Of a stretch of 64,000 bases of DNA, positions 53,096-60,932 are shown piece by piece. Source of the stretch: JANSWP01 sp041941305. GTDB taxonomy: Bacteria > Bacteroidota > Bacteroidia > Chitinophagales > Saprospiraceae. The notes under the pieces are model-generated. The model was not told the DNA's origin and ran no database searches. It saw only the letters and a list, made by a program, of their open reading frames with translations. A program made the translations under genes and the position numbers. The stretch is from positions 124,001 through 188,000 of the forward strand of contig JBGTQJ010000006.1 in NCBI GenBank assembly GCA_041941305.1, read 5' to 3'. Every line of letters begins with the position of its first letter. The first letter of the stretch is position 1.

Positions 53096-55561
53096 ATGAA
53101 AAACAAATTCAGTCCGATTTATGCGCTAATATTTTTTTTAGTCCTCAGTCATTTGGCACAAAGTCAAGTTGCCATTAATACCGACGGCAGCAACCCTGAC
53201 GCATCTTCCATTTTAGACATCAAAAGTACAAATAAAGGAATCCTCATTCCGCGAATGACGACGATGCAACGGACAAATATCGTCTCCCCCGCCAAAGGAC
53301 TTTTGGTTTTTGACAACGACACAAACAGTTTTTGGTTTTTCGACGGCAGCAATTGGCTCGAATTAATTACCTCTGTTTTTGAGCGTGACAACGCCAATAA
53401 TTTAATCAAACCCAATACCGCAGTCGTAAATGTTATGACGGATGATTTCGTATTCGGCTCGCCACAATTGGGCGATGTCGGCAATTCTGACCACGACCAA
53501 CGTTTCTTTTTTGACAAATCCAAAGGTGCATTTCGGGCGGGAGATGTAAAAGATAACAGTTGGGACGATGCCAACGTAGGGGATTTTTCGGTTGCCTTCG
53601 GAAAAGATACCAAAGCAAACGGAAAGGCGGCTTTTGCGGCAGGCAGAAATGCCGTAGCCGCCGGAGATTACAGTTTTGCATTGGGAGATGGGGTTCAGGC
53701 AAATCAAAATTTCTCTTTAGCACTCGGAAACAGCGCTTCATCTACCGGTATCGGAGCCGTCGCGGTAGGCGATAATGCATCGGCAAGCGGACTATACGCC
53801 ACTGCACTGGGCTATCAGGCAAACGCAGGCAATACCGGCTCAGTGGTGATTGGTTATAATTCAAATGCAGGCGGATTAGGCTCGACGGCATTAGGTTATC
53901 AAACGAATGCCAATAACACCGGAGCTGTGGCTTTGGGCTATAATGTAACTGCTGACGGATTGGGTTCAACTGCAGTAGGGTATGAAAATACAGCTCCCTC
54001 AGCTTTTGAAACAACTGGCGGTCTGTTTGCGACCAATTACACCCCTAATTCCGCAACATCTTATCATGCCGAGGATCGACTCTTCACCATCGGAAACGGG
54101 ATCAACAGCAGCAACCGCTCGGATGCCTTTATGATTTTAAAAAACGGAAATACCTTCATAAACGGGGCTTTGACTTTGAATAATGCCTTTACATTTCCAA
54201 CCGCTGACGGTACAAACGAACAGGTTTTGAGAACAAACGGAAGCGGTACTTTGAGTTGGACTACACTAACCGATAATGATAATCAAATGCTTTCATTGAG
54301 TTCAAATACGCTCAGTTTGACGAATGGCGGTTCGGTGGATTTAACCCCTTTCACAAATGCTGTGACAGATGCCGACAATGACACCAAAATTCAGGTAGAG
54401 GAAAGTGCGGACGAGGATATAATTAGATTTGATATTAGCGGCGATGAGGTGTTAAGGATAAATAAAAACGGAAATGGCGTGCCTCGACTCCAAACGATAG
54501 GCGCAAATACAATAATCGGAGAAGACGCGGGAACGGCATTATCCACAGGCACTTCTAACACCTTCATCGGTAAAAACGCGGGAGCAAGTATGACTACTAA
54601 CTTTGAAAATACATTCATTGGCTTTCAGAGTGGACAGTTTGTTACAGGAATTCAGAATACTGTTGTAGGAAAAGCAGCAGGGAGAAACAACAACACTGGC
54701 ACAGGGAATACTTTTTTGGGTTTCGAAGCAGGGCTGAATGCTGCCGGGAACAATAATGTATTTATAGGGATTAAAGCGGGTAGAGATGCAACCAGTTCCC
54801 ATCGCTTATACATTGATAACACCGCTACCAACAGCCCGTTGATTTATGGGGAATTTGATGCCGATTTGGTTCGGATAAACGGAGATTTGGAGACCACAGG
54901 AAATATAGAAACCACAGGAATTACAGGAACTACAGGAACACTTCAAGTAACAGCAGATGTAGCCATCGGACAACCCACTGCCAATGCCCAATTGCATGTG
55001 GTGGATAATTTTTCACAGGCAGGGACTTTTGTCGCCATCGTCGAAAATACGAATGGCGGTGTTTACGCCAACGGACTCCAAATCAAAGCGGGTCAAGATG
55101 CGCAAACGGTCAATAATCGATTCATTTCCTTTACTCGCCCCGACGGTACGGAAATCGGCGCAGTTCGTCAAGTCGCCTCCAATTCAGTAGATTTTTGGAC
55201 ACCCTCTGACCGCCGTTTGAAAACCAATATTCAGACAACCACTTATGGGTTGAATAACTTAATGGGTGTCGAAGTCGTGGATTATCATTATAAGTCTGAT
55301 ACCACCAAATTGATTACGGGATTCATTGCTCAACAGTTATACGAACACTATCCCGAAGCAGTCAGTAAAGGCTCTGATGATGTCAAAAATGACCCGTGGA
55401 TGGTTAATCACGGCAAAGTCACCCCGCTTTTGGTGAAAGCTGTTCAGGAACAACAACGACAAATTGAAGATTTGAAAAAAGAGAATGAACAACTCAAAGT
55501 TCAAATGGCAAAAATTCAGGCATTGGAGGCGGCAATTGAGGCTTTAAAAGCAGCGCAATAG
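53096..55561 (+). CDS. Tail-fibre-like protein 3 with YadA-type head repeats and C-terminal S74 chaperone
   Basis: The protein has 821 residues from the ATG at 53096, where a signal peptide starts (MKNKFSPIYALIFFLVLSHL); a longer upstream frame lacks signal features. The shared N-terminal block (SSILDIKSTNKGILIPRMTT) is followed by YadA-head-like repeats (about 155-300: FAAGRNAVAAGDYSFALGDG, TALGYQANAG), then an NNVFIGxxAG array and a stalk. Unlike fibres 1 and 2 it ends in a peptidase S74/intramolecular chaperone domain (about 695-790: SDRRLKTNIQTTTYGLNNLM, LITGFIAQQLYEHYPEAV) and a terminal coiled coil (QRQIEDLKKENEQLKVQMAK). S74 domains trimerise fibres and often cut themselves off. It faces AraC regulator B. 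Confidence 0.85.
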   Translation: MKNKFSPIYALIFFLVLSHLAQSQVAINTDGSNPDASSILDIKSTNKGILIPRMTTMQRTNIVSPAKGLLVFDNDTNSFWFFDGSNWLELITSVFERDNANNLIKPNTAVVNVMTDDFVFGSPQLGDVGNSDHDQRFFFDKSKGAFRAGDVKDNSWDDANVGDFSVAFGKDTKANGKAAFAAGRNAVAAGDYSFALGDGVQANQNFSLALGNSASSTGIGAVAVGDNASASGLYATALGYQANAGNTGSVVIGYNSNAGGLGSTALGYQTNANNTGAVALGYNVTADGLGSTAVGYENTAPSAFETTGGLFATNYTPNSATSYHAEDRLFTIGNGINSSNRSDAFMILKNGNTFINGALTLNNAFTFPTADGTNEQVLRTNGSGTLSWTTLTDNDNQMLSLSSNTLSLTNGGSVDLTPFTNAVTDADNDTKIQVEESADEDIIRFDISGDEVLRINKNGNGVPRLQTIGANTIIGEDAGTALSTGTSNTFIGKNAGASMTTNFENTFIGFQSGQFVTGIQNTVVGKAAGRNNNTGTGNTFLGFEAGLNAAGNNNVFIGIKAGRDATSSHRLYIDNTATNSPLIYGEFDADLVRINGDLETTGNIETTGITGTTGTLQVTADVAIGQPTANAQLHVVDNFSQAGTFVAIVENTNGGVYANGLQIKAGQDAQTVNNRFISFTRPDGTEIGAVRQVASNSVDFWTPSDRRLKTNIQTTTYGLNNLMGVEVVDYHYKSDTTKLITGFIAQQLYEHYPEAVSKGSDDVKNDPWMVNHGKVTPLLVKAVQEQQRQIEDLKKENEQLKVQMAKIQALEAAIEALKAAQ

Positions 55562-55582
55562 GTTGGAGTTTAGATTTTTTAA

Positions 55583-55671
55583 ACGTTTACGAAACTTCCA
55601 AAAGTTTAGTAAACGTCGGTTTCAGTTTCCGTAATAAGCCGAGTTTCTCGAAGAGGACTCGCCTAATTACG
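55583..55671. repeat. Intergenic palindrome related to the in-frame element, plus REP-like copy
   Basis: ACGTTTACGAAACTT (55583-55597) and AAAGTTTAGTAAACGT (55601-55616) form a near-perfect hairpin sharing the GTTTAGTAAA core with the in-frame elements. At 55632-55671, GTAATAAGCCGAGTTTCTC with the GAAGAGGACTC half is the third copy of the CTCTTCGAGAG REP-like family (inverted relative to 26211). Confidence 0.65.
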
Positions 55672-55716
55672 ATAAAGTGCGCATTTGATAAACACCCTAA
55701 ATTTAAACTGTCAATC

Positions 55717-57105
55717 ATGAAACAATTCATATCAATCATACTTCTTTCAGCATTGGGTCTGAATCTTTTTAGTCAGCATACTTTAAAAATTTCAGGCGGT
55801 AACCTCAAAGTAACGGGTGACGTAAACATTATATTAAAAGATGCCAAATGGATAAACAACGCATCCTTTTATGCTCAGGACGGAACGGTCACTCTGACCG
55901 GAACCGCCGCTCAAACGAATGCATCCATAGAAGGCACTTCCGAAACGGAATTCTTTAATTTGACCATTGATAAATCTTCCAATAATGCCGAGATAAATCA
56001 AAATATTACAATTGAAAATATCGTCACCCTGACCAATGGAAACTTGGAACTGAATAACCATTGTCTCACTATAAACGGAAATTACACCCTTCAAAACGCT
56101 CATTATTTTCAAACATCAGGCACGGGAAGTCTGAAGCGCGAAGTCAGTAGCGAAGCCTCAATGACTTTCCCGGTCGGCAACGGAACTTATACCCCAATGA
56201 CCATCCAAAACGACGGAACAACCGATGTTTTTTCCGTACGAACTACTCCCGAAGTACTCGAAAACGGGACTTCTGGCAATGCCCTGACCACAGATGTGGT
56301 TGACCGAACTTGGTTTGTCGAAGAAGTGGTCGCGGGCGGAAGTGATTTGACCTTAACAGCCCAATGGAATGCCTCCGACGAACTCTTAGGCTTCGACCGA
56401 AATGATTGTGCGATTTCGCATTATACTTCAAGTTGGGATATGCCGGGCGGCGCAGCAGCTTCAGGAAGTAATCCTTACACAATTTCTCGTTCGGGAATTA
56501 CGAGTTTATCGCCGTTTGCCGTTTTTACAGAGTTTGTTTTGCCGATTGAATTAGTTGATTTTTACGTTTTTCGAGAAGGCGAAAATGTAAGATTGGAATG
56601 GAAAACCGCGACGGAAATCAATTCGGATAAATTCGAAATTGAACACTCGACTGATGCCTTTTCCTTCAAAAAAATAGGCGAAGTGCAGGCGGCGACTTTC
56701 TCCAATTCGGAATTGAATTATGACTTTTTACATCAAAATCCTTTTGACCCCAAAGGGGCAAGCGGCATTAATTATTATCGCCTGAAAATGAAGGACTTGG
56801 ACGGAAGTTTTGAGTATTCGGAGGTACGTTCTGTAGATTTACTAAACTTTCAAAGTTTAGTAAATCTCGTGACCGTTTACCCAAATCCCACTTCCGATAT
56901 TTTGAATATTCGATTTAATGAAAATATGGAAGCAGGCAGGCTTGAAATGTATAATGAATTAGGTCAAAAGTTTTTGGAAAGGGACTTAAATCATCCCTCA
57001 AAATATACGATTTTGGTGAGGGATTTTCCTTCGGGGGTTTATTTTTTAAATGTGAAAAGGGATGGGAAGTGTGTAATCAAAAGAATAATCGTTTCAAAGC
57101 ATTGA
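55717..57105 (+). CDS. T9SS-sorted surface protein, cassette 3
   Basis: This 462-residue paralogue of the protein at 42570 is collinear throughout: signal peptide (1-20), strand-repeat region (NLKVTGDVNIILKDAKWINN, NITIENIVTLTNGNLELNN), sandwich domain with DVVDRTWFVEE, pre-tail domain LPIELVDFYVFREGENVRLEW, and a type A sorting domain (VYPNPTSDILNIRF ... KRIIVSKH). The 5' two thirds have diverged in DNA, whereas the last about 480 bp are almost the same as in 42570, pointing to gene conversion at the 3' end. The in-frame palindrome here has perfect 15-bp arms. It follows fibre gene 3 and is the last intact gene of the adhesin island. Confidence 0.87.
   Translation: MKQFISIILLSALGLNLFSQHTLKISGGNLKVTGDVNIILKDAKWINNASFYAQDGTVTLTGTAAQTNASIEGTSETEFFNLTIDKSSNNAEINQNITIENIVTLTNGNLELNNHCLTINGNYTLQNAHYFQTSGTGSLKREVSSEASMTFPVGNGTYTPMTIQNDGTTDVFSVRTTPEVLENGTSGNALTTDVVDRTWFVEEVVAGGSDLTLTAQWNASDELLGFDRNDCAISHYTSSWDMPGGAAASGSNPYTISRSGITSLSPFAVFTEFVLPIELVDFYVFREGENVRLEWKTATEINSDKFEIEHSTDAFSFKKIGEVQAATFSNSELNYDFLHQNPFDPKGASGINYYRLKMKDLDGSFEYSEVRSVDLLNFQSLVNLVTVYPNPTSDILNIRFNENMEAGRLEMYNELGQKFLERDLNHPSKYTILVRDFPSGVYFLNVKRDGKCVIKRIIVSKH
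56836..56866. repeat. Palindromic element in coding frame, copy 4
   Basis: GATTTACTAAACTTT, a single C, then AAAGTTTAGTAAATC: 15-bp perfect arms and a 1-nt centre, in the same frame and position as the other copies. Confidence 0.9.
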
Positions 57106-57114
57106 GAAACGACG

Positions 57115-57487
57115 GCGGCGAGTGGTGTGGGGCATGATTTGCACCCGGGCAATACCACATAGACCAAGGTTTGTGCGGATTGGAAGTCTGTTGGTTTCGC
57201 AACATCTCCAATGCTTTATCCGCCAAATCTTTTGATAAATGGTAGCCTTTCTCCGGATGTGTGTCCGACCGGTGACTATCTTCAGGGGTCGAATTAGCTT
57301 CTACAAACCGATTATCTTCTGCCAAATCAGGATACCGGTTATTCGTGAAGCCACCCAAAAATCCGTAAAAACAGTCAAAGCCCTGTTGAGTTGGTCATTC
57401 GCTTCGGCTTCCGCCGGGAACTACATCCGTTTTGGGGACATTGTGATTTTTACCTATCCAAAAAGTACTGTACCCATGATTGACGCA
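57115..57487 (-). pseudogene. Arylsulfatase fragment with in-frame stop
   Basis: On the minus strand the frame reads HGYSTFWIGKNHNVPKTD, then FYGFLGGFTNNRYPDLAEDN, GYHLSKDLADKALEMLRNQ and WSMWYCPGANHAPHHSP. These are the internal landmarks of a large arylsulfatase family. Both ends are missing: the sulfatase-specific CxPSR site is not present, and homology stops just before the end of the T9SS gene. A TGA stands where the family has a conserved Trp (SRSE-stop-PTQQGFD). It abuts the PLP enzyme gene, whose stop is at 57490. It is a dead relic marking a rearrangement edge. Confidence 0.85.
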
Positions 57488-57489
57488 GT

Positions 57490-58518
57490 TTAAATCAACC
57501 CGTTATTTTTCATCCATACATCATTGTAAACAGTACTCAAATAATTTTTCCCTGAATCAGGTAACAATAAGACAACAATTGCATCCTCACTTAAATTGCG
57601 TGCTGTTTTTAAAGCTCCTGCAATGACTGCCCCTGCTGAAGAGCCCACCATCCAGGCTTCTTTTTGAGCCGCTGCCCTCGCCATTTGATAGGCTTCCTTG
57701 TCTGTGATGGTCAAAACCTCATCTATGGAGCCCAAATCAATGGTCTCCGGTAAAAAATCCTGCCCAATGCCTTCAATTTTGTAGTCTTTTGCTTTTCCAT
57801 TGCTTCCCTCATAGAGGTGGCGATAAAGAGAGCCCTGCGCATCAATGCCAATGATTTTAATGTCTGGATTGCGTTCTTTCAAATAGCGAGCAGTTCCCGT
57901 TATGGTGCCTCCGGTACCCATTCCCGCAATAAAATGGGTGATTTGTCCAGCTGTATCTCGCCAAATTTCGGGAGCGGTTGTTTCATAATGGGCAAGTGGA
58001 TTATGAGCATTCGCATATTGATTGGGACAAAAAGCATTTGGTATTTCGGCAGTTAACTGCTCCGCTTGTCTGTAATAACTTCGAGGGTCTTCAGGGGCAA
58101 CACCACAGGGGCAGATCACCAACTTAGCCCCATAGGCTCTCAGGATATTTCGCTTTTCCTGGCAAACTTTTTCATTCATAGTGAAAATAATCTTGTAACC
58201 CTTCACAACTGCCGCTTGTGCCAAACCTATACCCGTATTGCCTGAAGTCGGTTCTACAATGGTTCCACCGGGCTTTAAAATGCCCATTTGTTCTGCTGCT
58301 TCAATCATTCTTATGCCTATTCGGTCTTTACTACTTCCGCCGGGATTGAGAATTTCCATTTTGGCAAGCAGGATTGGCAAAAGTCCCTTATTGAGCTGAT
58401 TCATTTTTATCAAAGGGGTATTCCCAATTGAGCCTAAAATATTTTCCTGAAAATTTAATTTGGAAAATTTCTTACGAGGGTTGTCTTGAAGACAAATATC
58501 CTTATACATTGGGTTCAT
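57490..58518 (-). CDS. Cysteine synthase/CBS-family PLP enzyme
   Basis: The 342-residue protein is a beta-family PLP enzyme. The Schiff-base lysine is K64 in NPGGSSKDRIG, the substrate loop is EPTSGNTGIGLA, and the phosphate loop is GMGTGGTITG, with SSAGAV near the end. It lacks CBS regulatory domains. Such enzymes make cysteine, cystathionine, or non-protein amino acids such as 2,3-diaminopropionate precursors from O-acetyl- or O-phosphoserine. It is the last gene of a four-gene minus operon with an ATP-grasp ligase and a kinase-fold protein, which favours a biosynthetic role (making an unusual amino acid) over housekeeping cysteine synthesis. That choice is inference. Confidence 0.88.
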   Translation of the reverse strand: MNPMYKDICLQDNPRKKFSKLNFQENILGSIGNTPLIKMNQLNKGLLPILLAKMEILNPGGSSKDRIGIRMIEAAEQMGILKPGGTIVEPTSGNTGIGLAQAAVVKGYKIIFTMNEKVCQEKRNILRAYGAKLVICPCGVAPEDPRSYYRQAEQLTAEIPNAFCPNQYANAHNPLAHYETTAPEIWRDTAGQITHFIAGMGTGGTITGTARYLKERNPDIKIIGIDAQGSLYRHLYEGSNGKAKDYKIEGIGQDFLPETIDLGSIDEVLTITDKEAYQMARAAAQKEAWMVGSSAGAVIAGALKTARNLSEDAIVVLLLPDSGKNYLSTVYNDVWMKNNGLI

Positions 58519-58555
58519 ATTTTATCGTGCTGTTTTTTGTTGTAAAATACAATTA

Positions 58556-59665
58556 TTAGCGGTCAATAACATAAAAAACCTGCTTTTCAACATCGGTTTT
58601 AATCGTGCCGGAAGATTGACAAACGTGGTAAAAGTCAGAAGTAACTGCTTTCCAAATAGGTTGAAAGGCTGCTTTTTTACAGAAGGATTGGAGTAGTTTC
58701 AGAAAAGCAGTATGTTCTCCATTCAGGGCATGAATTTTCATGGCTAAAAACAAATAAGCCGTTTCGTATTTTCGGTAGTTTATTAAGTCATCAATCGTTT
58801 TAAAATGATATTTCTGTAAAATTGCCCTAACCTCTTTTTGACTAAACGCTCTGGTAAAACTGACCAATTCAATAATAACATCATCAAAAACTCTTTGAAT
58901 CAACTCAAAGGACAGAGCAGAAAAGTCAAGCATAAACAGGCTTTCCATTGCGCTTAGTCCCTCTTGCTCAAGTCCTTTCTCAAATCTTTTGACCCGAGTA
59001 TCGAAAATGTGCTTGAATTGGCGATTCAATGGATAATCTCCAACAGGAGAAGGAGTAGGGATTTCGGATGGATATTGCTCCTGCAAGCAATGCATGTTAT
59101 TAAACTGGTAACAGGCAGGGAAGCCAGTACGATGTTCAAAACTCCGAATAATGGCAAACAACAAGTCAAATGCAGCATCCCTTTGTCCTATTATCCATTT
59201 TATTCTTGCCAAATTGACAATTTGCTGAACTCGATGAAGCTCCAACACTTCAATCTCATGGTGCTGTATTAAATAATTGTTGAGTGCAAGTGAACGGAGG
59301 CAGAGTGCATCTGCTTCCGACGGATTGGATTGTTTTAATCGCAAATATGCCAAGCCTGAACTGTAAAATGTGGCTAAAAGTAGCTTGAGTAAAGAAGAAT
59401 GCTTCGGATGGTAGATAAGGGTTTCTATGGGTTTGAATTCTTCTATTGCCAATTCCAAATTGCCAGCTCTGCCGAAATCTAGTCCCTCGTTCATCTTTTT
59501 TCTACAATCAAGAAATAAGTCGTATTCGAGGTCATCTATCCGGTCTTGAATACTTTTCAACAAGGTCTTATTGAAAAGATCTTTTTGCTGATAAAACCCA
59601 TCCTTAAAATTAAGCTCATTTCTTTGTTGAAAAGCCTGCAGCGTTTCTTGTATTAAAGTATTCAT
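58556..59665 (-). CDS. Helical-repeat protein of unknown function, biosynthetic operon
   Basis: This 369-residue soluble protein is predicted almost wholly helical, with TPR-like pairs (LAIEEFKPIETLIYHPKHSS, AYLRLKQSNPSEADALCLRS) and no signal peptide or membrane helix. Several Cys and His residues are scattered (FPACYQFNNMHCLQE), but no clear metal site is seen. It sits between the PLP enzyme (37 bp) and the ATP-grasp ligase (41 bp) on one strand. A scaffold or a substrate-binding partner for the ligase is possible. No family is recognised. Confidence 0.75.
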   Translation of the reverse strand: MNTLIQETLQAFQQRNELNFKDGFYQQKDLFNKTLLKSIQDRIDDLEYDLFLDCRKKMNEGLDFGRAGNLELAIEEFKPIETLIYHPKHSSLLKLLLATFYSSGLAYLRLKQSNPSEADALCLRSLALNNYLIQHHEIEVLELHRVQQIVNLARIKWIIGQRDAAFDLLFAIIRSFEHRTGFPACYQFNNMHCLQEQYPSEIPTPSPVGDYPLNRQFKHIFDTRVKRFEKGLEQEGLSAMESLFMLDFSALSFELIQRVFDDVIIELVSFTRAFSQKEVRAILQKYHFKTIDDLINYRKYETAYLFLAMKIHALNGEHTAFLKLLQSFCKKAAFQPIWKAVTSDFYHVCQSSGTIKTDVEKQVFYVIDR

Positions 59666-59706
59666 ATTCTCAATTTTTGTGTTTTAAGAGCTATTTGACT
59701 ATGGTC

Positions 59707-60807
59707 TTAACAGATAGGCAGAGCATTAACATTAACATTAACCTTCTGCTTAATAACAATCTCGCTTTTCATTTTAAATAAATTGTGTCGTTTGAGCGAC
59801 TGTGGCACATTCATTTTATTCTCTAAAAGGGCCTGATAAACAATTGTATGGATAAGCCCTTCGAATACCTCACCCTGAGGATATTTTGGAAAACAGGTAA
59901 AGCATTGTTTCACCATAACACCATCTGGAAAACACAGGGCAGGTAATCCATTGACATCAAAAAACCTCAATATGCCTGATTCATCCAAACGCCCGTCTAT
60001 ACGAGTAATGCCTCTAAGATTGAGTGCTTGTGTAATGAGTAATATGTTTTCTTTTAGTTGCCTTAGAATCAAGGGATCTGTTATGGGTGGTTGCATCTTA
60101 TCTACGTCATCCCAATGTCGAAGTCGTTCTTTGCGTTGAAGAATGTGATTTTTTCCATTAGCACTCCTGACAATGTATGCAGTAGGCAACAATAATACTT
60201 CATTTCCCAACTGAACAAAGCCACAGGTGATATCATCGCTGGGCAAAAAGGACTCAATGATGACCTTGCTATTGGGGAAATCTTCTAAAATTTTTGTAGC
60301 AAAAATTTTTGCCTCCGCCAAATTTTCTGCTTTACAAACACCAATACTACCAGACTCACAGGTAGGTTTTAAAACCACTGGAAAATCAATGTTATTTTCA
60401 AAAAGAATATTTTCTAATCCAAGCCTGTTCTCATGAGTAATCACTGAAAAGTTTGGGACGGGCAATCCAGACGACTGTAACTCCTTTTGACACAAATCTT
60501 TATGTAACATTTTTTGAAGTGGCCGCAAACCTGAACCAATAAAAGCTAAGTTTCGTGACTCAATGAATTCATTTAGCCAGCACAATCCATTTGCTCCATC
60601 CTTTACGAAGTAAGCATTTGGCCAAATCAGGGTATCAGATGAAACCGAATCTAAAATTCTTTCTAATTGGACACTATTTTCTACCTCAATCGTCTCCACG
60701 GCAATGCCTGCTTTCCGCAATACTTTCACGGCTACATTCAGGTCAGCTATTGAAGTGAACCAGCCATGAATCCAGTGCCCTTTACTGCTAATGATTAGAA
60801 TTTTCAT
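59707..60807 (-). CDS. ATP-grasp ligase, D-Ala-D-Ala-ligase-like
   Basis: The 366-residue protein has a pre-ATP-grasp Rossmann-like domain (MKILIISSKGHWIHGW, TLIWPNAYFVKDGANG), a central domain with the ATP lysine in FPVVLKPTCESGSIGV, an acidic partner VIIESFLPSDD, and the metal loop RIDGRLDESGILRFFDVNGL (Asp/Asn ligands). This matches D-Ala-D-Ala-ligase relatives that join amino acids or small acids through an acyl phosphate. The usual DdlA/B substrate motifs are not visible, and the N-terminal part is unlike Ddl, so cell-wall synthesis is unlikely. A short tail ends in cysteine (NVNALPIC). Its 5' end and promoter region are duplicated at 35752-36088. Confidence 0.85.
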   Translation of the reverse strand: MKILIISSKGHWIHGWFTSIADLNVAVKVLRKAGIAVETIEVENSVQLERILDSVSSDTLIWPNAYFVKDGANGLCWLNEFIESRNLAFIGSGLRPLQKMLHKDLCQKELQSSGLPVPNFSVITHENRLGLENILFENNIDFPVVLKPTCESGSIGVCKAENLAEAKIFATKILEDFPNSKVIIESFLPSDDITCGFVQLGNEVLLLPTAYIVRSANGKNHILQRKERLRHWDDVDKMQPPITDPLILRQLKENILLITQALNLRGITRIDGRLDESGILRFFDVNGLPALCFPDGVMVKQCFTCFPKYPQGEVFEGLIHTIVYQALLENKMNVPQSLKRHNLFKMKSEIVIKQKVNVNVNALPIC

Positions 60808-60932
60808 AAAATTATCTATTAAATCGTTGTTTAGATTGGTAATTATTTGGTCACAAGAATCACCAACCTTTCAGAATTCAGGCACAAAGCATCTCCACTT
60901 TTTATGTAGATACAAGTCTATTATTTAAAATG
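60596..60932. repeat. 337-bp direct repeat, source copy
   Basis: It matches 35752-36088 in the same orientation and without gaps. It covers the end of the kinase-fold gene, the 94-bp intergenic region and the first about 70 codons of the ATP-grasp gene. Confidence 0.92.

Noticed and set aside
39307..55561. Prophage or phage-tail module
   Set aside because: Tail-fibre-like and S74 domains occur, but each protein has a Sec signal peptide and sits beside chromosomal-type regulators; no capsid, baseplate, terminase, lysis or integrase genes are present.
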